From assembly GCA_915066865.1 (NCBI GenBank), contig CAJZEE010000033.1, positions 1 to 20,014 of the forward strand: a stretch of 20,014 nucleotides of DNA, written 5' to 3'. Both the position numbers and the translations under genes were made by a program. Each line of letters starts with the position of its first letter. Within the stretch, counting starts at the first letter, position 1. Source of the stretch: an uncultured Veillonella sp. (lineage in GTDB: Bacteria; Bacillota; Negativicutes; Veillonellales; Veillonellaceae). The notes under the pieces are model-generated. The model was not told where the DNA came from, ran no database searches, and saw nothing but the letters and a program-made list of their open reading frames with translations. This document shows, piece after piece, positions 7,167 through 13,706 of the stretch.

Positions 7167-8684
7167 TTATACTGTTGTTGCTAATCGCCAAATAGAAAAA
7201 TCATTTTGTTCATTTATTTCTGCTTTTGTTTCTCTTCCATTTCCTACCTCTACAATAAAATCTATTATTTCTTCGCCCATTTCTTGTATTGTTTTTTGTC
7301 CACTAACAACAACTCCGGCATCCAAGTCAATTGAATCATTCATATTTACATAAGTATCTGTATTAGAAGATACTTTTATTGTCGGAACTATTGGACTTCC
7401 TGTTGGTGTTCCTCTACCTGTAGTGAAAACGACTATATTACAACCACCAGCTGCCATACCACTTAATTGTTCTATATCATTTCCCGGTGTATTCATGAAA
7501 GTCAAGCCAGTAGCAGTAATTGGTTTTGCATAGTCAATTACTGAATTTACAGATGTATTCCCAGCCTTATAAATACAACCTAGAGATTTTTCTTCTATAC
7601 TACTTAACCCACCTTCTATATTTCCTGGACTAGGATTAGCGCCCCTAATATCCGCATGTGAATCAATAACAGTTTGTTCGAATCCTTTTATAGTATCTAA
7701 AATTTGTTCTTTTACTTCAGAATTAATAGCCCTTTCTGCTAATATATGTTCAGCTCCAATTAATTCAGTAGTTTCTGCCAAGACAACCTTTCCACCATGA
7801 CCAACAACGATATCGGAGGCAGCACCTAAACTTGGATTCGCACTCAATCCGGAAAAACTATCACTACCCCCACACTCTGTGCCTAATACAATATCAGCAA
7901 GACAGCCTTCACTTCTTTCCATGAGTAAAGCTTCATTCAACATATTTTTTACAATTGTTACACCTTTTTTTATACTCTCATTAACACCACCACATTCTTG
8001 TATATTAAAATACTCAACCTTTTTATAAGGAGTATGTTTTTTTATTTGTTCTGCTATAGATTTAGCTTGAACAACTTCACAACCTAATCCAACTACTAAT
8101 ACACTATAAACATTCGGATTTGTACCTGAACCAACTAATACATCTTGAGTTTGGCTCGCATCATAACTTAATTCACTACAACCATGTTGATGATTAAAAA
8201 AAACTACTTTTGAATCAGGTTTCATTACAACAGAACCATATTTAATCTCATTTGCAATACGTTCAACCACTTTATTGGCACAATGTACGCTTGGAATAAT
8301 CAAAACATGATTTCTTAAACCAAAACTACCATCAGGTCGTCTAAATCCCGATAAAGTATAATTTTTTTTATTATTTAGTATTACATGATCTCTAATCCCA
8401 TTTTGGCTAATTTCTTTTGTTTTTGAGTCTAAATCACCTCTACCTCTTTCTCCATCTATATTATGAATATGTACCCATTCTCCAGATTTAATATTTCGAT
8501 TCGCAACGCCTATATGCGCACCATATTTTATAATTGGCTGCCCTTTTAAAATATCTTCGGTTGCAAATTTATGTCCTTTAGAAACATTTTCTTTTATAAC
8601 TACACCTAAAGCTTTATCTCCTTTATTCAGTGTAGTTAGTGCTGTTCCTACATTATCAGAGTTATTTACATGAATTGCATTCAT
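7167..8684 (-). CDS. UxaA-family sugar-acid dehydratase, probable L-fuconate dehydratase
   Basis: Altronate/galactarate-type dehydratase of 505 residues. Residues about 15-90 form the N-terminal SAF domain. The rest is the UxaA catalytic domain, with GFRRPDGSFGLRNHVLIIPS, HGCSEL, GLGCE, LGTECGGSDSFSGLSANPSLG, FMNTPGND and TTGRGTPTGSPIVPTIKV. It should dehydrate L-fuconate to 2-keto-3-deoxy-L-fuconate. Most characterised L-fuconate dehydratases belong to the enolase superfamily; a UxaA homologue in this step matches C. jejuni, where the gene is split in two (Cj0482/Cj0483). Here it is a single full-length chain. It is the first gene of the operon, with AAGGAG just before the start and a consensus promoter about 55-85 bp upstream. 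Altronate dehydratase activity is the alternative, but no uronate genes are nearby. Confidence 0.8.
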   Translation of the reverse strand: MNAIHVNNSDNVGTALTTLNKGDKALGVVIKENVSKGHKFATEDILKGQPIIKYGAHIGVANRNIKSGEWVHIHNIDGERGRGDLDSKTKEISQNGIRDHVILNNKKNYTLSGFRRPDGSFGLRNHVLIIPSVHCANKVVERIANEIKYGSVVMKPDSKVVFFNHQHGCSELSYDASQTQDVLVGSGTNPNVYSVLVVGLGCEVVQAKSIAEQIKKHTPYKKVEYFNIQECGGVNESIKKGVTIVKNMLNEALLMERSEGCLADIVLGTECGGSDSFSGLSANPSLGAASDIVVGHGGKVVLAETTELIGAEHILAERAINSEVKEQILDTIKGFEQTVIDSHADIRGANPSPGNIEGGLSSIEEKSLGCIYKAGNTSVNSVIDYAKPITATGLTFMNTPGNDIEQLSGMAAGGCNIVVFTTGRGTPTGSPIVPTIKVSSNTDTYVNMNDSIDLDAGVVVSGQKTIQEMGEEIIDFIVEVGNGRETKAEINEQNDFSIWRLATTV

Positions 8685-8740
8685 ATTAACGTCTCCTTAA
8701 AATAATTAAACTTACATAATTTATCATCTTTATTAATCTT

Positions 8741-8769
8741 ATAGTATCTCCATCGTTCGTAAATGTCAA
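8741..8769 (-). promoter_or_regulatory. Promoter of the fucose operon
   Basis: Read on the minus strand, TTGACA (8764-8769) and TACTAT (8741-8746) are separated by exactly 17 bp. The -35 is perfect and the -10 is near consensus. Transcription would start near 8734, giving a leader of about 50 nt before the dehydratase gene. Confidence 0.75.
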
Positions 8770-8789
8770 TATTATTCGTATATGCGAAT
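8756..8789. promoter_or_regulatory. Candidate IclR-regulator operator at the fucose promoter
   Basis: ATTCG-TATATG-CGAAT (8774-8789) is a 16-bp palindrome with an imperfect core, lying 4 bp upstream of the -35 hexamer of the fucose operon promoter. A third half-site, TTCGTA (8756-8761), lies in the promoter spacer and repeats the TTCGTA at 8775-8780. A palindrome with extra half-sites next to -35 is the expected footprint of the IclR-family regulator encoded divergently at 8977. Sites both upstream and inside the promoter leave activation or repression open. Confidence 0.5.
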
Positions 8790-8812
8790 AGATAATTATA
8801 AATAAAAAATAA

Positions 8813-8840
8813 CATTTCAAAACTAACTATATTTGAAATG
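8813..8840. repeat. 9-bp inverted repeat in the fucose divergent region
   Basis: CATTTCAAA (8813-8821) and TTTGAAATG (8832-8840) form a perfect inverted repeat with a 10-nt centre. There is no T-run on either side, so it is not a typical terminator. It sits midway between the divergent promoters and could be a second regulator site, for example for autoregulation of the IclR gene. Confidence 0.4.
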
Positions 8841-8902
8841 CTATCTAGTCTAATGGAACCCCTACTATTTAATTTTATTCTGTATTCAGATGATGTTATC
8901 TA

Positions 8903-8931
8903 TTCAAATTTTAAGTAAAAAAAGATATTAT
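8903..8931 (+). promoter_or_regulatory. Probable promoter of the IclR-family regulator
   Basis: TTCAAA (8903-8908) and TATTAT (8926-8931) are 17 bp apart and end 45 bp before the start codon. The region is very AT-rich, so chance matches are easy. Confidence 0.4.
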
Positions 8932-8976
8932 AAATATTAAGAAGCAGATTATTTATCAAAAGGAATACCCGATAAT

Positions 8977-9738
8977 ATGAATATGAAATTACATAATCCA
9001 ACGCTACGAGTTATAGAAGTAATTGAAACTGTTGCCGAAAATCAGTCTGGTCTTAGTTTATCTCAAATATCAAGCAAAATAAACTGTCCAAAAAGCACAT
9101 TAATGCCAATTTTAAAAACATTATGTGAAAAAAATTATCTCTTATTTTCTGAAGAAACATTACTTTATACTATGGGAAAAGAGATTTTATTTATTAGTAG
9201 TATGTATGAATCAAATAATACTAGTTTAGATTTAATACAAGAACAAATGAAACGGTTATCTACAGAATGTAATGAAACTTGTCACTTAGGCATTCTAACT
9301 GGTAATGAAATTATGTATTTACTAAAAATCTCTACTACCAATCCGATCCAGTTAATCTCTTCTGTCGGTAAAAGGTTACCAGCTTACGCTACGGCACTGG
9401 GTAAAGCTTTATTATTCGATAAAAGTTTAAATGAATTAGAAGAACTATTTTCTAATCCATTTCAAGCATTTACAGCACAAACTCTTAAAACACCCATAGA
9501 ACTATATAATAATATTCATAATAATAATAGTTTTACTTATGAAAACGAAGAAATTACTAATCATGCATGCTGTATAGCACTACCAATCCGAGAAGATGGA
9601 AAAATAGTCGCAGCCCTTAGCGTTAGCTTTTTAACATTCACAACATCATCTGAAAAAGTACTAAAAATTAAAAAGGAATTATTAAAATCAGCATCAATTA
9701 TAGAACGAATAATTAAAAACAAAGGTTTTTCATATTAA
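8977..9738 (+). CDS. IclR-family transcriptional regulator of the fucose operon
   Basis: Regulator of 253 residues with IclR architecture: a winged helix-turn-helix at about 8-68 (LRVIEVIETVAENQSGLSLSQ, then the recognition helix CPKSTLMPILKTL) and an effector-binding GAF-like domain at about 83-250 (HLGILTGNEIMYL, SSVGKRLPAYATALGKALL, HACCIALPIREDGKIVAALSVSF). It is divergent from the fucose operon and likely controls it by sensing fucose or an acid intermediate. C. jejuni has an IclR regulator (Cj0480c) at the matching place. The start at 8977 has AAGGA at 8960-8964, 12 nt upstream, which is long; a second ATG at 8983 fits no better. The gene is strongly AT-rich (sampled 60-base lines hold 11-23 G+C), unlike the genes to its right. 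The family is certain; the target is inferred. Confidence 0.85.
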   Translation: MNMKLHNPTLRVIEVIETVAENQSGLSLSQISSKINCPKSTLMPILKTLCEKNYLLFSEETLLYTMGKEILFISSMYESNNTSLDLIQEQMKRLSTECNETCHLGILTGNEIMYLLKISTTNPIQLISSVGKRLPAYATALGKALLFDKSLNELEELFSNPFQAFTAQTLKTPIELYNNIHNNNSFTYENEEITNHACCIALPIREDGKIVAALSVSFLTFTTSSEKVLKIKKELLKSASIIERIIKNKGFSY

Positions 9739-9748
9739 TTTAAACTAA

Positions 9749-9783
9749 AAAAAGGCGTAACACCAATGGTGTTACGCCTTTTT
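9749..9783. terminator. Bidirectional terminator between the IclR gene and metQ
   Basis: An inverted repeat (9749-9764 with 9768-9783) has core GGCGTAACACC / GGTGTTACGCC, with an A-run on the left and a T-run on the right. It ends the plus-strand IclR gene and the minus-strand metQ gene, and marks the right limit of the fucose cassette. Confidence 0.93.
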
Positions 9784-9850
9784 CGTATCTATAGAGTTTG
9801 TCATGAGAAGGAATTTTTCAGATACATATATATTATTAACGATCAATCAA

Positions 9851-10684
9851 TTAGAACGCTGGGATAATAGCCCCTTTGTAATGTTCTTCAATGAACTTCT
9901 TAACTTCTGGAGATTGTAATGCTTTAGCTAATTTTTGAATAGCTGGTTTATTTTCATCACCAGGGTTTACGGAAAGAAGATTTGCATATGGAGAATCCGC
10001 TTTTTCTACGAATAAACCATCTTTTGTAGGATTAAGACCTGCTGGCAATGCATAGTTAGCATTAATTACAGCTGCGTCTAAGTCTTGAATGGAACGAGGA
10101 ATTTGAGCTGCTTCCAACTCTGTAATTTGGATGTTTTTAGGGTTGCTAGTCACATCAAATGGTGTGTTAGTCAAACCAGTTGGGTCTTTCAATGTGACAA
10201 GACCTGCACTTTGCAACAAGAGAAGTGCACGAGCACTGTTTGTTGGATCAGATGGAATCGCTACTTTTGCGCCATTTGGCAAATCTTTTAAATCTTTAAT
10301 TTTTTGAGAGTAAATAGCCAATGGTTCGATGTGAACTGGTGCAAAGCTTACGAAGTTTGTGCCATGATCTCTGTTAAAGTTATTTTGGTATGGCACGTTA
10401 GCAAAGAAGTTTGCATCTACTTCATGGCTAGATAATGCCATGTTTGGTTGAATGTAGTCTGTAAATTCAATGATTTGAAGATCTACACCTTCCTTAGCCA
10501 ATAAAGGTTTAATTTGATTTAAGATCTCAGCATGAGGTACAGGGTTTGCTGCCACTTTTAACACCTCTGCTTTAGAACTACCAGCACTGCTGGAACTTGC
10601 GTCATTTGTGGAAGAACCACAACCACTAATCAATAAGGACGCGCCTAGTACGGCCGTCGCTGCTAATGCTAACCATTTTTTCAT
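9851..10684 (-). CDS. metQ: MetQ-family substrate-binding lipoprotein (methionine ABC transporter)
   Basis: Periplasmic solute-binding lipoprotein of 277 residues of the NlpA/MetQ family. The signal peptide ends in lipobox LISGC with the lipidated Cys22, followed by a Ser-rich tether. Family motifs include ANPVPHAEIL, ANFFANVPYQ, IEPLAIYS, VAIPSDPTNSARAL and the C-terminal FIEEHYKGAIIPAF. It delivers D/L-methionine to the MetNI importer. The ATPase and permease genes are not beside it, so it may be an orphan binding protein serving a transporter elsewhere, possibly for another substrate. AGGAGG lies just upstream of the start. The leader upstream shows no SAM-I or T-box core that I can find. 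Confidence 0.85.
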   Translation of the reverse strand: MKKWLALAATAVLGASLLISGCGSSTNDASSSSAGSSKAEVLKVAANPVPHAEILNQIKPLLAKEGVDLQIIEFTDYIQPNMALSSHEVDANFFANVPYQNNFNRDHGTNFVSFAPVHIEPLAIYSQKIKDLKDLPNGAKVAIPSDPTNSARALLLLQSAGLVTLKDPTGLTNTPFDVTSNPKNIQITELEAAQIPRSIQDLDAAVINANYALPAGLNPTKDGLFVEKADSPYANLLSVNPGDENKPAIQKLAKALQSPEVKKFIEEHYKGAIIPAF

Positions 10685-10934
10685 GTAATCCTCCTATCTA
10701 CGATGAACACCTACATCTATTGACGAGGACTCATGCGTATACAACACACGTAGATATGTTAATAAATCTATATATTCTTACACTGTATCTACATTTAATT
10801 ATTTAATAATTTCGATGTAGTAAGTATAGCAAATTTAATTCCTATTCGTATAATAGATTTTATATATCAATTAATATAACCTTAATCTATAGCAAGATAA
10901 GAGTAATTACATTTAGCTATGCCAAGTACATAAA
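10685..10934. other. Intergenic region upstream of metQ
   Basis: With the adjacent terminator (10935-11005), this is part of a 372-bp stretch without a gene. On the minus strand it must hold the metQ promoter and leader. I see TATACT and several GTAGAT/ATCTAC complementary pieces that could fold (for example GTAGATA with TATCTAC), but no convincing promoter pair and no known riboswitch core. Confidence 0.4.
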
Positions 10935-11005
10935 AACGGTACTAAGATGATTCCCCGTACTACTAGGTAATATACCTAATAGGTACAATCAAACTTAGTA
11001 CCGTT
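10935..11005 (-). terminator. Long interrupted hairpin, terminator of the cobT-DUF389 operon
   Basis: A perfect 12-bp outer stem (10935-10946 with 10994-11005, AACGGTACTAAG and its complement) encloses a second imperfect stem, GTAC..TAGGTA with TACCTA..GGTAC (about 10957-10984). On the minus strand the outer stem ends in TTTTTA, fitting a terminator for the gene ending at 11057. The two-storey shape is unusual for a simple terminator. Confidence 0.65.
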
Positions 11006-11056
11006 ATAAATATCGCTCTATATAATAAACAATCTAATCAAAATCAAAAGATTCAA

Positions 11057-12370
11057 TTATAAAGTTGACGTTGTTTGCTCCACAGAAATAGTTACAGGTG
11101 CTGATAATTTAGCCTCTAACCAAGCTTTTATTCGTTCCGAATCTGCATCAGATACAGTGGACGCGGTATGGATAATCACCATATAGCGATTCGCTTTAGG
11201 CTGTTCTAAATTATCTATCAAAGGCATGCCTTCCACTCTGCTTACAAACGGGAATAACGCCTTTGCTTCAGCTTCTGTCGTTTTCATAGTGTTTATAGTT
11301 TCACTTACTAGTTGATAAGTCGGCTGGTACAGATTACTCAAGTTTGTATATTTTTCATGATCTTCCGAGGCTTTATTCAAGCTCGTCTTATCCACAGCAG
11401 ATTTTTTCTCATCTACACTATTAACAAATCGCACTGCATAAGACTGCAAATACTCGTCTTTCTGTAATTTATCATCCAACTGGGATCGTTCCTCTGAAGT
11501 CACAGGAGCTCCTACAACTACTATATCTACTAGCTTATTCACTCGGTCCAATGAATAATCAATCACTAGTCGACGCCCATCTTGATTAATATTGGTCTTA
11601 ATAAACTGCTCTATATGATTTGACTCAGAATACTTGATGGTCATATCATAGCCTGCATAAATGCTTGGTATAGCCATAATAAGACCAATCACAAGAAATA
11701 TTAGCTGATTACGACGATTAATCTCTTCTGCTTGCTTATGGGATGGCAAACTATATACACCTTTTAAAACAATAAAAGATGCAAAGAAGATGAAAAATGC
11801 ATTTATAAAGAATAGATACCCAGCCCCAAAGAAATAATGCCAATTTCCATTAGCCAGTCCATATCCTGCCGTACACAGTGGTGGCATAAGTGCAGTCGCA
11901 ATCGCTACCCCTGGTATGACATTATCTAAGGTCTTACGCGTTTGACCAATAATCCCAGCTAACCCACCAAATATAGCAATGAATACATCAAAAATATTCG
12001 GTTCTGTACGCGCTAATAGTTCAGATGTAACTGTCTGAACGGGGGAAATATAAAAATATAAAGCAGATGCCAAAACAGCAATCGTAATCTGTAAGGACAA
12101 TCTTAAAATAGCACTTTTCACAACTGTAAAATTAAGCGTAGCGAAGCCAAAGCCAGTTGCTAGAATCGGTCCCATCAACGGCGATATAAGCATAGCACCA
12201 ATAATAACGGCTGTACTATTCATATTCAACCCAATAGAGGCAATAAACATGGAGAGGATCAGGATAACCAAAGCAGGACCCTTAACCTTAGCCCCACCTA
12301 TCAACCTTTTAGCAATAGTTGCATCATCGGCTCGTTCAAAATGTATATCAAAGTATTTATTTAGTTCCAT
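11057..12370 (-). CDS. DUF389 family inner-membrane protein
   Basis: Integral membrane protein of 437 residues of the DUF389 family, whose function is not known with certainty. The N-terminal half (about 30-225) carries the family signature: GLNMNSTAVIIGAMLISPLM, GPILATGFG, then IFGGLAGIIGQTRK and PGVAIATALMPPLCTAGYG, with about five or six membrane helices. A last helix near 225-245 leads to a C-terminal soluble region of about 190 residues, including a lysine/aspartate-rich stretch near 330-350. It starts 9 bp after cobT, and its Shine-Dalgarno (GAGG) overlaps the cobT stop codon, so the two are probably translationally coupled. There is no known functional link between the two families. 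It ends in the long hairpin at 10935-11005. Confidence 0.85.
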   Translation of the reverse strand: MELNKYFDIHFERADDATIAKRLIGGAKVKGPALVILILSMFIASIGLNMNSTAVIIGAMLISPLMGPILATGFGFATLNFTVVKSAILRLSLQITIAVLASALYFYISPVQTVTSELLARTEPNIFDVFIAIFGGLAGIIGQTRKTLDNVIPGVAIATALMPPLCTAGYGLANGNWHYFFGAGYLFFINAFFIFFASFIVLKGVYSLPSHKQAEEINRRNQLIFLVIGLIMAIPSIYAGYDMTIKYSESNHIEQFIKTNINQDGRRLVIDYSLDRVNKLVDIVVVGAPVTSEERSQLDDKLQKDEYLQSYAVRFVNSVDEKKSAVDKTSLNKASEDHEKYTNLSNLYQPTYQLVSETINTMKTTEAEAKALFPFVSRVEGMPLIDNLEQPKANRYMVIIHTASTVSDADSERIKAWLEAKLSAPVTISVEQTTSTL

Positions 12371-12379
12371 TCTTCTACC

Positions 12380-13417
12380 TCATAATTTCATCAAATCTGC
12401 AAAGGTCCCCACATTTACAAACATGTATTGTGTGGTTTTTAACATTTGAACCATCAAGATGGCACCTGTACCTTCTCCCATCGACATTTGTGCTTGTATA
12501 GGAACCATGTCTTGAGTGATCCCCACCTCAGCCAAAGCCAGTTCCGTGCCTTTTTCTTTAGACTGATGCGATGGTAACGCATAGTCCACAACATGAGCGT
12601 TTATATGTGCTGCACAAGCAGCTGCTACAGCTGTAATAAAACCGTCAATGACAAAAGGCTTTTTAAAATCTGCACAAGCTAGCATGGCGCCAAGAATAGC
12701 CGCAATATCAAAACCACCTACATGAGCTACGATTTCACGAACTCGGTCTGATTCACTTTCAGAACCAATATTAGCCTTGTGCTTGTCTAATACAGAACGT
12801 ACAAAGTCAATTTTTCGTTTCATCAAATCTGGTTTATCTGGCCAAGAACCAGGGCCCACGGTTTCCGTCGGATCAGCCCCTATCAATGCAGACAACACAC
12901 ACGCAGAGGTCGTCGTATTCCCTAACCCCATTTCACCAAAGGAGAACAGATTGATTCCTTGTTCTACATAATGCTGAACCCGTTCATAACCAGCTTGAAA
13001 GGTTCTATTAAATTCATCGTCAGTCATGGCCGGATGGTGCAAAATATTCTTTGTACCCTTAGCTACTTTGCGATTAACGCCGATACCATCATCTGAGGCA
13101 ATGCCTACATCCACGACCTCATAAGGAATATTATTAAAGTTGCAAAATTGTGTGGCTGACGAGCGACCGAGTAACATATTACGGGATTGCTTTTGTGTCA
13201 CCTCATAGTTATAGCCCACATAGCCTTCTATATTGCAACCATTATCGGCAGAAAATATGATATGCTGTGGTCGAATTTCACCATTAATCTCGCCCCATGC
13301 CGTACAAATCTTACGGAAATATATTTCCCATAAACCAAGACCACCTGGGATAAGGCATTTTGGTTGGAGAAATTTATTTAATTGTTTCTCTATCGGTAAT
13401 ACTGACTTATCTTTCAT
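12380..13417 (-). CDS. cobT: CobT-family nicotinate-nucleotide:lower-ligand phosphoribosyltransferase
   Basis: Enzyme of cobamide (B12) assembly that activates the lower ligand base with nicotinate mononucleotide; 345 residues, close to the usual 350. Conserved segments are GEMGLGNTTTSA, the IDGFITAVAAACAAH region, SHQSKEKG and SMGEGTGAILM, with Glu315 at the place of catalytic Glu317 of Salmonella CobT. Several usually conserved segments differ: PGGLGLWE (24-31) replaces the PPGSLGRLE type, SADNGC (56-61) replaces the A-D-H-G-V type, and GPGSWPDKPD replaces the GTG-rich loop. Negativicutes are known to make phenolyl cobamides through the CobT relatives ArsA and ArsB, so an altered base preference is plausible. 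No second CobT-like gene is adjacent. No strong ribosome binding site precedes the start. Propanediol dehydratase of the Pdu system needs a cobamide, a functional link. Confidence 0.85.
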   Translation of the reverse strand: MKDKSVLPIEKQLNKFLQPKCLIPGGLGLWEIYFRKICTAWGEINGEIRPQHIIFSADNGCNIEGYVGYNYEVTQKQSRNMLLGRSSATQFCNFNNIPYEVVDVGIASDDGIGVNRKVAKGTKNILHHPAMTDDEFNRTFQAGYERVQHYVEQGINLFSFGEMGLGNTTTSACVLSALIGADPTETVGPGSWPDKPDLMKRKIDFVRSVLDKHKANIGSESESDRVREIVAHVGGFDIAAILGAMLACADFKKPFVIDGFITAVAAACAAHINAHVVDYALPSHQSKEKGTELALAEVGITQDMVPIQAQMSMGEGTGAILMVQMLKTTQYMFVNVGTFADLMKL

Positions 13418-13484
13418 TTTATTCTCTAATCCGCACCTAATATGCCAACTAGCCTTCTATTAATTCGATATTATTCTATCTGAA

Positions 13485-13493
13485 AGTATAACA
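13485..13493 (-). promoter_or_regulatory. Possible extended -10 promoter of cobT-DUF389
   Basis: On the minus strand TG-T-TATACT (13485-13493) is an extended -10 element about 70 bp before the cobT start, without a clear -35. It is the same form as the element before pocR. No cobalamin riboswitch core was found between 13418 and 13625. Confidence 0.3.
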
Positions 13494-13625
13494 TAAAATG
13501 CATATCTAGTAATGTGACTATTATTAGTTTTTAAAAGTATAATTCAGTTTTAAAATTTAGTATTCTAACAACTATATTTCTAATCGAAATTATCATTACA
13601 CAATTACAACTACTCTAGTAGATAA

Positions 13626-13656
13626 AAAAGGTTATCCCCTTACAGGATAACCTTTT
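13626..13656 (-). terminator. Terminator of the DAACS symporter gene
   Basis: A 12-bp stem (13626-13637 with 13645-13656; core GGTTATCC/GGATAACC) has a 7-nt loop and is followed on the minus strand by TTTTTTAT. It lies 50 bp past the symporter stop codon. Confidence 0.88.
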
Positions 13657-13706
13657 ATTTGAGTTATATAATTAAGTATTTTCTTAAGTTTATCTAACCT
13701 ACGAAT

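Noticed and set aside
7167..8684. Altronate dehydratase of a uronate pathway
   Set aside because: The family fits, but there are no uxaB, uxaC, kdgK or kdgA genes nearby, and all neighbours fit fucose.
3899..9738. L-rhamnose instead of L-fucose as the substrate
   Set aside because: Not excluded by the enzyme families, but the FucP acidic residues, FucX-like dehydrogenase tail and FucO favour fucose.
10685..10900. SAM or T-box riboswitch in front of metQ
   Set aside because: No SAM-I core and no T-box antiterminator sequence could be found on the minus strand.
13418..13625. Cobalamin riboswitch upstream of cobT
   Set aside because: No B12 box or matching stem arrangement is present on the minus strand.
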